Below are positions 1 to 9,489 of a DNA stretch of 58,000 nucleotides, piece by piece. The first letter of the stretch is position 1, and every line of letters starts with the position of its first letter. The notes below the pieces were generated by a model, which worked only from the letters and a program-made list of their open reading frames with translations, had not been told where the DNA came from and did not search any database. The translations under genes and the position numbers were made by a program. This DNA is from Adiantum capillus-veneris (taxonomy: Eukaryota > Streptophyta > Polypodiopsida > Polypodiales > Pteridaceae): the NCBI GenBank assembly GCA_014529385.2, contig CM043971.1, positions 57,792,709 to 57,850,708 on the forward strand. The letters run 5' to 3'.

Positions 1-135
1 AAGAATCCTTGTGTTCACTCTGGTAAAACAAATCATCCGTCAAATAAGTGCTTTCAAAAGGGTAAAACTCAAATTCATGTGGTTGAGGGAGACACTGAAT
101 CTCCAATATATTCTGTTGACGAGGAAATTTATTAG
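1..135 (+). pseudogene. C-terminal end of a Ty1-copia-like gag (partial at window edge)
   Basis: An open frame from base 1 ends at TAG (133-135) and gives 44 residues. The segment CVHSGKTNHPSNKC has the spacing of a retroviral-type CX2CX4HX4C zinc knuckle, but the second cysteine is serine, so zinc binding is probably lost. Gag coats element RNA in the virus-like particle. A protease, integrase and reverse transcriptase frame should follow in an autonomous copia element, but only about 360 nt separate this stop from the polypurine tract and LTR. This is therefore the end of a gag-only or pol-deleted element whose 5' part lies outside the window. An old autonomous copy with one large deletion is equally possible. 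Confidence 0.6.
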
Positions 136-498
136 ATCAACTCTTTTTATGTTGTTTAGTCAAATTAAATTGTACGGGTTATAGACACTGCCACAAAGAT
201 AAGTGGTAAGACCTCCCAATTTTTATCAGTTCTCATCCCATTTTTGTTGCACTCTCATGAGGTTACTGGTTACACCTTAAACCCAAGGTTTGGCAGTGAA
301 CCAAAAACTCCGTTTTTGGTAGCTATCTTTTTTGACCTACACCCTATCTGTTCAAGGGGGGGTTACTGATCTAGCACCAGGTTATGGATACACCAAAAAT
401 CCTTGGTTGTGAGAAAACCTAAAACTCACGGTTGACGAGTACACCAAAAACTCGAGGTATCATGAGTTGCTTGTCTAGTTCGGGCTTGAGGGGGGGAT
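136..498 (+). other. Non-coding tail of gag-only element, ending in polypurine tract
   Basis: No pol motif is visible in any frame. The stretch contains reiterated phrases built on 'acaccaaaaa.tc' (about 270-460). It ends in a purine run (about 486-497, 'gcttgaggggggga'), which has the position and composition of the plus-strand priming polypurine tract of an LTR retrotransposon, immediately before the LTR. Confidence 0.55.
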
Positions 499-771
499 TG
501 TTGGGTTCAATCCCTTATTGGTCAGCTTATTGGTTAGCCTGTGAGAACAAGTCTCAAGGCATGCAGGTATAGACCATTAGTTAGTTGAGTTTGCATGTGG
601 AAAATATGTGGTAGACATCACCTTCCAAAGACTATGTAAAGGCTTCCCTTTAATAAAAATTAGAGTAGCGTGTTAGTTTTTCTCTGGCTTGTGTCGACTT
701 CTTCTCTTTCTCTCTCTCGTCCTTCTCTGCACACTCTGCATCACCATGACTCCGTAACTAGAGCTCCAACA
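499..771 (+). mobile_element. 3' LTR of gag-only copia-like element
   Basis: The sequence starts TGTTGG directly after the polypurine tract and ends CCAACA (766-771), a perfect 6-bp terminal inverted repeat with the canonical TG...CA ends. An 'aataaaaat' polyadenylation-like signal lies near 651. The length of 273 bp is within the range of small plant copia LTRs. The 5' LTR is outside the window, so LTR pairing and target duplication cannot be tested. Confidence 0.65.
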
Positions 772-774
772 CAC

Positions 775-776
<2 letters not shown>

Positions 777-818
<42 letters not shown>

Positions 819-895
819 TACACACACACATGATGTAGAGAGATCGAGAGAGAGAGAGAGAGAGGGGTTGGGGGGGAGGGGGGGGAGGGGGAGAG
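777..895. repeat. Compound microsatellite (CT)n ... (GA)n with G-rich tail
   Basis: (CT)n at about 777-812, a short (CA)n, then (GA)n at 838-865 followed by G-runs to about 890. The CT and GA halves are complementary and could fold back. It abuts the LTR end. Confidence 0.9.
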
Positions 896-955
896 TTTCA
901 TAATACCTGCGCAGCAGGTTTCAGCCAAGAGATCTTTTTCCCCCCCAATTTTTTG

Positions 956-1115
956 CGTCGATATACTCGTGGTAATATCCGTCGATATACGCGTGGAAAA
1001 GTATGCCTTGCCATGCGTATTTCCACGCGCATATCGACGGATATTCCGACAGGCGGTAAGTACGTCGATAACCGTGTGGAAAGGTACGGCCGTCGATATA
1101 TACTACGTCGATATC
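956..1115. repeat. Hairpin-forming inverted repeat with reiterated GTCGATAT motif
   Basis: Positions 974-999 and 1020-1045 are reverse complements over 26 nt with one mismatch, separated by a 20-nt loop. The core GTCGATAT recurs at about 957, 981, 1092 and 1107. No terminal duplication was identified, so this could be a foldback element or a local palindrome. Confidence 0.7.
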
Positions 1116-1224
1116 TTGATGTTATGTTGTAGTGTTTGTGAATATATGTCCTCTCTGTGAGACACAAAACAAAAGTTAACACAAATACAAAAGATGTAAT
1201 TAGATATTGATTAAATTTAAAGAG

Positions 1225-2960
1225 AAGAGTCCTATGTAGTGCGAGAAGTGCCCTCATTTGGCATCTTAAAAAAACCACGCAAAGCTTCATTTGGCATATC
1301 TCGCAATCAATGCATTTCAAAAGATGACATTCCGGTTATACATGTCGATGAAAGTAGTGCCACATGCCTTCATGAAGAAAGCAAAAGTGATTGCATCTCG
1401 AGATATGCCATTACTTCATATCTGCTGAGGACAACTCAGGGCTCCTTGGCCCTACCACGTTTGGCATACATGTCGACCAATGCAGTATCAAGTATGATGT
1501 AGATGGTTGATTATATCTTTTCCACTCTCTATGTTCTACATAGTACCACATGGCTTCAAGATGCAAGCATAGGTAATTGCATCTAGAGAAATGTCCTAGC
1601 TTTACATTTGTTGAAAACAGCCTAGAGCTTTCTAGTCCTGCTGCTGTTGAGCATATCCCACAGTTAGTGTGTTCCAAGAGATAACATTCCAAATAGAAAG
1701 CTCTTCAAGCCCTTTTTGTGCTTTGCATTTATTGAAAATATCCTAGGGCTTAGTGGCAGTGCCAAGCATAACCTTTTTTTCGACATCCCTTGACTAGCAT
1801 TGTCATTGTGAAATGCTTTGCCCAATCTTAGCATTTTCTAAATTGCCACATGCCTTCAAGATGCAAGCATAGGTAATTGCATTTAAAGAGATGTGCTCAC
1901 TTTGCATCAGTAAAAAATAGTCCAAAGCTTCCTTGCACCACCCCTGATCGACATATCCCTCAATTAATGCATTCTAGGACTTAGCATTTCAGAGAGATTG
2001 CTCCTTAAGAACTCTTCTGAAGTACACCACATCTGGCATACACGTAGTGCCAAGCACGACGTTTTGTTTCAGTAGCCACTGACTAAAAATATCATCATAA
2101 ATTATGTTTTCCAAATTGGCGTTCTACATAGTACAACATGTCTTCAAGATGCAAGCATAGGTGATTGCAGATGGAGAAATGTCCTTGCTTGGCATTTGTT
2201 GAAAATAGCCCACTTCTTCAAGATGCAAGGGTGAAAGCATGTTAACGTGTCACGCTTTTTGTGCTAGTTAGAGTTTCAAGTTAGCACATTTTAAAAAAAT
2301 TGGGCGTCCGGTACAATTTTTACAACTCATATCAAAATTTGTCGGAGGTTGTACATTTAAATTCCTTGTTTCAAGAGCTTTCTACCAATATATCATATGT
2401 CATAGATATTGGAGATGTAGCTCATGTTATTGTACTAGTTAGCATATGTCAAAATTGTGCTAGTTAGCATTGTCCGGGACATGAGAAAGTGTGACATGTT
2501 AACATACTTTCACCCGCAAGCATAAGTGATTGCATATGGAGAAATTTCCTTGCTTGGCATTTGTTGAAAATAGCCCACTTTCTAGCCCTGCTGCTGTTGA
2601 GCATATCCTGCAAATCAGTGTGTTCCAGAGACAACATTCCAGACAAAAAGCTCCTCAAGCACGTAGCTCTTGTCTAAACATATTATTGTCGCTAGTATCC
2701 AAGTCCTATGTAGTGCAAGGATTTCCTTGGCTTCGCATCCAAAAAAAAACCAGTTAAAGCTTCATGGCCGTGTCCTTGTTGGGCATATCCCGCCATCAAT
2801 GCATTTCAAGAGGACATTTTGGACATACATGTCAACCAAGGTAGTGCCACATGCCTCCAAGATGAAAGCGTAAGTGATTGCATCTGGAGATATGCCCTCG
2901 TTTTGCACCTGCTGAGGATAGCCCATGGCTCATATTCTCTTCGAGAATCTGGATGTAAGG
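1225..2960 (-). pseudogene. Decayed PPR (pentatricopeptide repeat) protein gene, multiple motifs
   Basis: Read on the minus strand in shifting frames, the region repeats the characteristic plant PPR phrases: NVISWNTLTVGYAQQQQ near 1690-1630, TALVDMYAKRG near 1465, GISPDAITYAFILEACG near 2900-2850, and MAGYAQQGHGHEAL near 2805-2760. The order (W-N-x-L-x-x-GYAQ, then EAL-x-x-F-x-x-M, then G-x-x-D-x-x-T-x-x-x-IL-x-AC, then LVDMYAK) is that of PLS-class PPR proteins, which bind organellar RNA for editing. Stops and frameshifts occur in every motif, and some units lack their middle, which fuses 'ACGTT' directly to 'LVDMY'. No intact frame exceeds about 90 residues. The duplicated near-identical phrases make the region look like a tandem repeat at DNA level. 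Confidence 0.75.
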
Positions 2961-3845
2961 CTTTTCCTATCCACAATGACCCTGATTTCCCCTCTTTCAA
3001 GCAATTTACTAAAATTTGACCCATTGGGAGATTATAGGTTAATTTCCCTCCACATCACGTACCACCTCACCATCGCCAATCACTTATGATCATGTTGCCA
3101 TTCTCGCTCCACCCGCCCTGCCTCGCCCTCACCTTGTCCGTGTTGCACGTAGACACGCGAGCTCCATCGGAGCTGGAGAGTGCAGCACTGCTCTGCCCGC
3201 TTGTAGCTCGAGACACTGCCAAACAGTAGGTCTCTAGGCTGCTCAACCTCCCTTTGTACCCCTCGTAGTACTCTTGCTTCACCCCAACTTCATCGGCTCG
3301 CCCCATGCACACATCACCTCGCTGCAAGCCTCTCAGAGTTCCTTTTTGTTCCCCTCATACTCCCCTGCCCTGATGGGTTCGTCCAGTCCCTGCTCACATG
3401 CACATCGCCTTCTAGCCAGCATACCTCTTCCCTTCTGTGGCGCCACTAGTCTGCCCGCTTGTGATGATGCATGCCTGCTATCTCTGCTTCCAAAATCCCA
3501 ACTAAAACTGCCGTAAACGGAGGATGCACATAGTACTTGTCTATTTCTGACCAAAAGTACGGCTCCAGACTGGACACAAAAGTTTCCTATCCTTCCTATC
3601 CGAAAGACACAGAGTTACACATGCAAATAGTACTGCATCGTATGCCATCACTCTCACCAGGTGTCTTCTTGACCAGGTGCCGGAGATGATCTAGTGCTTT
3701 CATTGTGTCATCTCTACTTTACCAATGTGCCGGTTTGAATCATGAAGGCCATAGGCATGGCTTCCATCTGCAATTTTGAGGACACACAGTGAACAAAACC
3801 ATAAACTATGGTTAACATTCTTCATAGGATACATCAATTAGGAGC
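2961..3845. other. No recognisable gene
   Basis: Moderately C-rich sequence with only short overlapping open frames on both strands (for example 3067-3327 minus and 3274-3516 plus) that show no domain or motif I recognise. Confidence 0.5.
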
Positions 3846-4130
3846 TCAAGCTGTAAGAAACAGCAGAAAACATCCCCCCAAATGGATCCTACTGGTGGTA
3901 AACTTCAAATTTGGATAATGGTCAGAAGTGCTGTGCACAAGGGTCCTCCAGCAGCCGGTATGTGAGTTGTACACATCCCATAAGGCTGAATTTTCACTCT
4001 TAGGATAATGGTGCTGCATTGACATGAACACATTCTTGGGTCTGCCACTGTCATCACGGAATCTGAATGTGAAGTACGTATATGATGGTTTTAGTTGATA
4101 GGCCTTGCCAATGAAGATGTCTAGCAGCAT
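3846..4130 (-). pseudogene. Possible F-box-associated (kelch-type) domain fragment
   Basis: A 94-residue minus-strand frame contains 'LWDVYNSHTGCWRTL', which resembles the V-Y-D-S-x-T-x-x-W-R signature of plant F-box-associated/kelch domains, the substrate-binding part of SCF ubiquitin ligases. It is preceded by a beta-rich segment (FTFRFRDDSGRPK). No F-box is seen, and an F-box protein would be three to four times longer, so at most one exon or a fragment is present. Related-looking sequence may continue to about 3600 with stops. The alternative is a chance frame. Confidence 0.35.
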
Positions 4131-4239
4131 CGGAATTTACTTGGTGGGCACAATTCAACCGGGCGCAGAAGAAGAGAGATAAAGCGAAGTCCCCAATTGA
4201 TCGAGTTCTGAATGGCCGGAGTAATTAAGTGAGACCCAA

Positions 4240-4365
4240 ATGGCCGGAGTAAGTGAGACCCAGCAGTCTAGATCTTCTTCCTACGATGAAGACGGCGAGG
4301 ATGACCCTGATTATAAGGGGTATGAGCCTCCCGAGAACGGCCACGGGAGGGGATCCCCCACCTAG
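4240..4365 (+). CDS. Short acidic ORF, possible first exon
   Basis: ATG at 4240 opens a 41-residue frame rich in Asp, Glu, Ser and Pro, with composition of a disordered nuclear-protein N-terminus. A 'GGTATGAG' inside it (4319-4326) could be a splice donor. It lies divergent from the F-box-like fragment. The start region is duplicated in place: 'aatggccggagtaa' occurs at 4211 and 4239. I do not recognise the protein, and no continuing exon is secure. Confidence 0.25.
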   Translation: MAGVSETQQSRSSSYDEDGEDDPDYKGYEPPENGHGRGSPT

Positions 4366-4539
4366 ACACGCTAGCCTCACTCCACGCACTCGCGCACCGT
4401 GGGGACTCCACGCAAGGTTCCCCAGGGCACGCTATGACCCTCCGTGAGTGCGGCGGAGCCTGAGGCTACGTGGGGCTAGGGACCCGGAACGCAAGACCCG
4501 CGAAACGCAAACGGCCGTCGACCCATGGAACGCAACCAC

Positions 4540-4790
4540 GCCCGAGCCGGCCCCGTCCGAGTCGGACCCCCGTGAAGGCAACTCGACCCGAGCCGGTCCC
4601 GTCCGAGCCGGGCCCTCCTGAGCCAGTGCCGTCCGCGCCAGGACCCCTTGAAGCAACACCTCGACCCGAGCCGGTCCCGTCCGAGCCGCGGACCCTCCTG
4701 AGCCGGTGCCGTCCGCGCCATGACCCCTTGAAGAAACACCCCGACCTGAGCCGGTCCCGTCCGAGCCAGGCCCTTGAAGACAAAACACCC
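4540..4790. repeat. GC-rich minisatellite, ~78-80 bp unit
   Basis: Units begin with 'cgacc(c/t)gagccggtccc' at 4584, 4662 and 4742, giving periods of 78 and 80 bp, with a degenerate copy upstream from 4542. Internally each unit repeats 'gagccggt(c/g)ccgtcc'. The long open frames on both strands here (for example minus 4432-5133) follow from the period and base composition. Confidence 0.8.
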
Positions 4791-4799
4791 CCTCCGCGA

Positions 4800-5600
4800 C
4801 GCGCCCAGATCCTAGGGCGTCACACTGATGATGCATGGCGGCAAGTTTTTGCGTGGCAGAGGTAAAGCCACAAACTCCAGCTCTGTGGAGGGGCCATTCC
4901 GGCAGAGCATGGAACCATTTTTGGCACGCAATAACGGACCAGATAGAACCCTTCGACAGGAGGATGGAGAGCAACGGCAAGCGCCTGAGATCGGGGAGCT
5001 CCAGGGGCGGCAGGAGTTTGTTAAGCCTTGTAAAACGAGTCGTATCAAAAAGCCTCTTGTAATGAGCACATATAGGCTCCAGCCAGCCGGCTAAAAGGGG
5101 GTGTGCAGGTGCGTGCGCTGACGTGGCTGACACTTTTTGTAGTCAGATCATGGGTGGCTGGCCGGTGTAGCCCAAGGCTCACCCTCCCCGGCAAGCTTTC
5201 TTCACCCTCTAAGTCTCTTCCCGCGTCCTCCTCTCCTAGCTGGCAGTTTCTGGACCTTCGATGCTCCGGCAGCAACCCTGTTGTGCTCAAGCTTCACTCG
5301 CTGGCAACCGGCTACCTTCCTCCTCCCCCTTGCTGGCTGGCTAGCTCCATGTGCTGGGGCTATGCATCTGAAAAGCGAGCAATCGCAGCGCAGAGTAATA
5401 TTGTCCGCAGGAAGAGTTTCCAAGATCCAGCGGGGGGAGAGAACGTGGCCTCAAATAGCCAAAAAACGATACTAGGCTCACCAAGTTAAAATCCAAACAA
5501 AACCACTCTAAACCAGTCCGCGGCGCCACTGCGGACTGGTTCAAAGAGGGTTTAGAAGGGTGATCTCTAAGATCTTTTTGATGCGCGGGGCAGTCCTCGA
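4800..5600. other. Unassigned GC-richer segment
   Basis: Several overlapping frames exist, such as plus 4828-5094 (88 residues, Gln/Arg/Glu-rich), but none carries a recognisable domain. Nothing else is supported. Confidence 0.4.
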
Positions 5601-5619
5601 AAGAAACCTAGGTTCAGTG

Positions 5620-5790
5620 TAATCCCACCTACAAATTTTGAAATTTACCTCTAAATTTTATATTTAAGGGTGAGAAAACCTACCGAATTTTGAAAAATTA
5701 ATGTAATTTGGTCTAAAAACTTTCACATTTTGTCAATTTACCTCTATTCTTTCACATATGTAGGTTTGCCAAGTTTTTGGAAACTAGCAC
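5620..5790 (+). repeat. Dispersed repeat family (AGTGTAATCCC family), copy 1
   Basis: The phrase 'cagtgtaatcccacctac' is followed by 'aaattttgaaatttacctcta' and then 'gtaggtttgccaagttttt'. The same succession recurs at 6600-6775, 43160-43240 and 44560-44690, with a shared upstream 'tctaagatct' in two copies. It is A/T-rich, non-coding and usually next to a microsatellite, so it is probably a short non-autonomous element. Confidence 0.6.
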
Positions 5791-5796
5791 GGGGCC

Positions 5797-5917
<121 letters not shown>

Positions 5918-5941
5918 TTTTTGGTGACTTTGTGAGCCGAG

Positions 5942-6230
5942 ATGGATACGTGTACAAGAAGCTTTGGTAAGAGCAAGAACAAGTTGCACACTCTGTGTCG
6001 CAGATGTGAGCGCACCAACTTACATATCCAGAAGAGTCTGTGTGCTGCTTGTGCCTATCATGCCAAGCACATTTGTCATTATAACTGGAGTGTAAAAGCA
6101 ATCAGGAGGAAAACAAGAGGAATTGGAAGCATGCGCTATTTACGATATCTATCATAGTTTTTTAAAAACAGCTTAAGAGAGGGGACAATGGCTTAGGAGT
6201 GTTTGTTGTCATTGAGGAAGATGAACGGAG
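5942..6230 (+). pseudogene. RPL37: Processed pseudogene of 60S ribosomal protein eL37
   Basis: ATG at 5942 opens a 71-residue frame with the eL37 signature order: SFGKSKNK near the N-terminus, [18 protein letters not shown], and [21 protein letters not shown]. Both CXXC pairs of the zinc ribbon (LCRRC and LCAAC) survive. A TAG (6155-6157) stops the frame, but homology continues in the same frame through 'FFKNSLREGT', so the retrocopy covers most of the family's ~95 residues. eL37 lies at the peptide exit tunnel of the large ribosomal subunit. The coding sequence here has no introns and many substitutions, as expected of an old LINE-mobilised cDNA rather than a working gene. Confidence 0.85.
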
Positions 6231-6599
6231 ATCCTTTCTCCGGGGAATTTGAGCTAAACCTTCTTGAGAGGATAGAATGCCATCAAAATTTCTACCTTTG
6301 TAGCTATGGAACGTTTTTTTTTAAATTGGCCTCTTGTTATTAGATGGTAGATTTTGAGTTTTCTACAGGCCAAGTTTCTAAGTGTATTAAGTGACGATGT
6401 AGTTGTCTATTGTGATCTTTTCGAGCTTCTTATACATTATCTTGGGTGAAGAGAGAGAGAGGGAGAGAGAGAGAGGGGAATACTTCAGATAAGTAATTCT
6501 TTTGGCCATGTCAAGCGAACAAAAGCACTAGTGAAGTAGTTTCTACATGGTCCATTGTGTGTTCTACATATTCTCTTTTTGAGGTCACTTGTAGTGCTC

Positions 6600-6775
6600 T
6601 AAAAAAAACCTAGGTTTAGTGTAATCCTACATACAAATTTTGGATTTATCTTTAGATTTTAAATGGGAAAAACCTACAAAATTTAGAAAGATTTTAGTGT
6701 AAAAATCTTCAATATTAGTCAATTTGCCTATCCAATTTCTCATATGCAGGCTTGCCAAGTTTTTGGATAAAAAAG
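6600..6775 (+). repeat. Dispersed repeat family, copy 2
   Basis: Diverged copy of the 5620-5790 unit: 'tttagtgtaatcctac', 'caaattttggatttatc' and 'caggcttgccaagtttttgga' occur in the same order and spacing. (GA)n tracts lie upstream at about 6448-6477 and (CT)n downstream at about 6892-6906. Confidence 0.6.
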
Positions 6776-7704
6776 TGGAAGTAACGGATTGAGCCTAACG
6801 ACCTTCCGATATTAAACTCTATAGTGGAGACTCTAACATGGTCTTTTGCTAATGATGGTGTTGATAGTTATTCTTTGGGTTGCAAAGAACTCTCTCTCTC
6901 TCTCTCATAACTTACTCAGAGAAGTTTGCTCGATTTTGGGTTCGCTCGGATAACTTTGCTCGGTGTTTCATATAACTCCTTTTTTGTTTTTGTGTAATTT
7001 ACTGCTCATGTTTGTTTATTTGTTGTGTTCTGGTATGTTTGCACCATAGTTTGCATTTCGGCGCCTCTTAAACGGAACGCCGTTTCTTGCGTGTTTCACG
7101 CTTCCTGAAACAGTGTTGTGGGACATGCCCTTATTTTTGGAGTTTCTATGCTTTTGGTTGTTTTGATCTGTGTCCGGCCCGTTCTTTTGCAGGTTTTGAT
7201 CACTAAGACGTCCCAACGGCTAAGCCCATTGTGCCTCGACCCCCACCTTGCAACGTGTCCTCATCAATATTTCTACCGTGTCCTGAGTCCCAACTCTCAG
7301 GTGATAAAGTATGGGTCTTGCCCAATTTTGGTGATATGTAGAGAAAGTGGTCTAACGAATCTAAAAAATTGAGATGTATGTATCGTGGGATGGCATTTTT
7401 AATTTGTGCAAAGTTGTATATTTTGCACAACTATTTTCTCCATATTATGCCCGGCTAGACTTACATACTTCCTTGAGACTTACATACACTTGAATTGAAG
7501 TGGGTGATTGTTTCTTCACCCTCTACTCACCCTCTACTCGGCCTATATTGTTTTATTAGCGCGAATCTTCCAAGATCCCCCTACACGACTTTCCATCCAT
7601 AGCTCTAGCAGATATGGCGCGTAGCTCCTCCTGGTCCTATCCGCCCTTCGTCGACCTGCCTGTGCTCGATAGCTGCTTCACCTGCACGCGCAAAGGCAAT
7701 GGGA

Positions 7705-7707
<3 letters not shown>

Positions 7708-7755
<48 letters not shown>

Positions 7756-7767
7756 TCGTTGTGCTCC

Positions 7768-7818
<51 letters not shown>
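7708..7818. repeat. Microsatellites (CA)n and (GA)n
   Basis: (CA)n at 7708-7752 and (GA)n at 7772-7818, inside the centre of the inverted-arm element. They generate long spurious frames on both strands. Confidence 0.95.
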
Positions 7819-7821
<3 letters not shown>

Positions 7822-8492
7822 TGTCTCCCGACTGCTGTGCAGGAATTTGCAGTTGCTTTACACACACACATACACAAAGAAAGATAGAGAGAGAGATTTG
7901 CTGCCCACGCATGATAGCGTTGATGTGTTGAGACTCCACACTCCTCTTTGAGCTCTCATTACCTGCTACGCCCGCCCCTCTTCCTTCGTGTTCCCGCTCG
8001 AACATGATGTCTGTCATCAAAACGCACAGAAACATCTTTGTCCACTGCCCCCTTCTCTCTCCACGTGCCAAGCCATGTCTGGTCCTTAAATTTCAAAAAT
8101 TTCAAAATCGTGTCTTCTTGAGAAAACCTACAAATATTTTATCTTTTCGAGAATTCTATCTCACAACCACGGGCAGAGGTATTTTGGGAATTTTTTAAAA
8201 TTTGAGGGACATTTTGGGAATTTCCACAATCAGAGGAGAATTTCAGTAATTTTCCTAATAAAATAAGGCATACTTCAAGTTGTCTTGGTTTTCAGGTTAA
8301 ATTTCGAAGCTTTTGTTGGTAATCACACTAAAATTTGTGAAAATATTTCGGCTTTCTTCAAGACAAGGTCAAAATCTAACCGACATATCAAAATTTTATC
8401 CGATTAAAATACATTACAGTTGGGTTTTTTCTAACATTGCCTTTGTCCTCGACAAAAAAAAACTCACTTTGGCACACACGTGAAGACCTCCC

Positions 8493-8493
<1 letters not shown>

Positions 8494-8546
<53 letters not shown>
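8494..8546. repeat. Uninterrupted poly-C tract, 53 nt
   Basis: A pure run of 53 C followed by 'aaacc' and an A-run. G-run/C-run DNA of this length can form G-quadruplex and i-motif structures and is rare in plant nuclear DNA. The exact length is vulnerable to sequencing and assembly error. Confidence 0.85.
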
Positions 8547-8548
<2 letters not shown>

Positions 8549-9103
8549 ACCAAAAAAAAAAAACTAAACCCCCTTTTCCACTTAGTGTAGCTTTCATCCA
8601 AACTTTCACAAAAGCATCTCCTAAAATTCTTACAATAATAAATGAAAAGAACGTTTTGGCGACCTACTCACCCAGTTCAAGTGGATGGAATTCCTCAAGG
8701 AAGTATGTAAGTCTAGTCGGGCATAATATGGAGAAAATAGCAATGCAAACCATAATTTCTAGGAGTTTCGAAAACGGTGCTACAAAGCACGATGCAAAGC
8801 GGTGTTTTACAACTTTGCACAAATTAAAAATGCCATCCCACGATACATACATCTCAATTTTTTAGATCCGTCGGACCACTTTCTCTACATGTCACCAAAA
8901 TTGGGCAAGACCCATAATTTATCACCCGAGAGTTGGGGCTTGGGACTCAAGAGAAATATCGATGAGGACACGTTGCAAGGTGGGGGCCGGGGCACAATCG
9001 GCTTAGCCCTTGGGGCGTCTTAGTTTTCAAAACTAGCAAAAGAACGGGCCGGATAGAGATCAAAACAGCAAATAAGGGCATCTCCCACAACACTATTTTG
9101 AAA

Positions 9104-9489
9104 CTCTAGGTATGTGGTGCCTCTCAAATAGAAGCTCATGATGTTATGTATTGCATGAAAAACGCTGAAAAAGACTCCGCTTTCGTACATGAGAACATTT
9201 CTAAATCTTCTTGTGTAAATGAAGAACAAGCAAAGAAGTTGGAGGATAAGCAAAGGCAAATTGCTGAGCAACAAGTAGCAGCGGTGGGAAAGACCGATCC
9301 CTCTCGAGTTGGCACGCCAAAGCTCAAATTGTGTGGGACCTAGTTTTGTGAGCATGCCTTTTCATGTTAATATTCTTTTTTTGTGCTTTATTTTAGAGAG
9401 TGAGGATCTTGTGTGCATGCAGATCTTGTTGTCAGTTCATTGGATACCGTAATGCAATCTCCTTATCCATTATGGATTATTATGAGTGG
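9104..9489. other. Unassigned spacer with a short Gln/Lys-rich ORF
   Basis: A plus frame at 9146-9343 encodes 65 residues with a charged, probably helical middle (EEQAKKLEDKQRQIAEQQ). I cannot assign a family. It lies between the inverted-arm element and the LINE. Confidence 0.35.

Larger units (their letters stand above)
7107..9103. mobile_element. ~2-kb element with long imperfect inverted arms
   Basis: The left arm (about 7107-7510) and right arm (about 8668-9103) are reverse complements of each other over about 400 bp with scattered mismatches. Shared blocks include 'cagtgttgtgggacatgccc', 'cggcccgttcttttgc', 'gcaacgtgtcctcatcaat', 'gatgtatgtatcgtgggatg' and 'ggcataatatggagaaaata'. The right arm carries about 50 extra bases near 8743. 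The 1.15-kb centre holds microsatellites and a poly-C tract and no recognisable protein. This is the architecture of a foldback or long-TIR (MULE-like) non-autonomous DNA transposon. Exact ends and a target duplication were not resolved, so an inverted duplication of other origin remains possible. Confidence 0.6.

Noticed and set aside
3067-3554. Overlapping frames at 3.1-3.5 kb as a small gene
   Set aside because: Opposite-strand frames are equally long and no motif, splice pattern or repeat of known type supports either.
4432-5133. 233-residue minus-strand open frame
   Set aside because: It runs through the ~78-bp GC-rich minisatellite, where all frames on both strands are open because of composition and period. 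No domain outside the repeat.
8388-8865. Poly-Gly and poly-Pro proteins
   Set aside because: Direct translation of the 53-nt poly-C tract.
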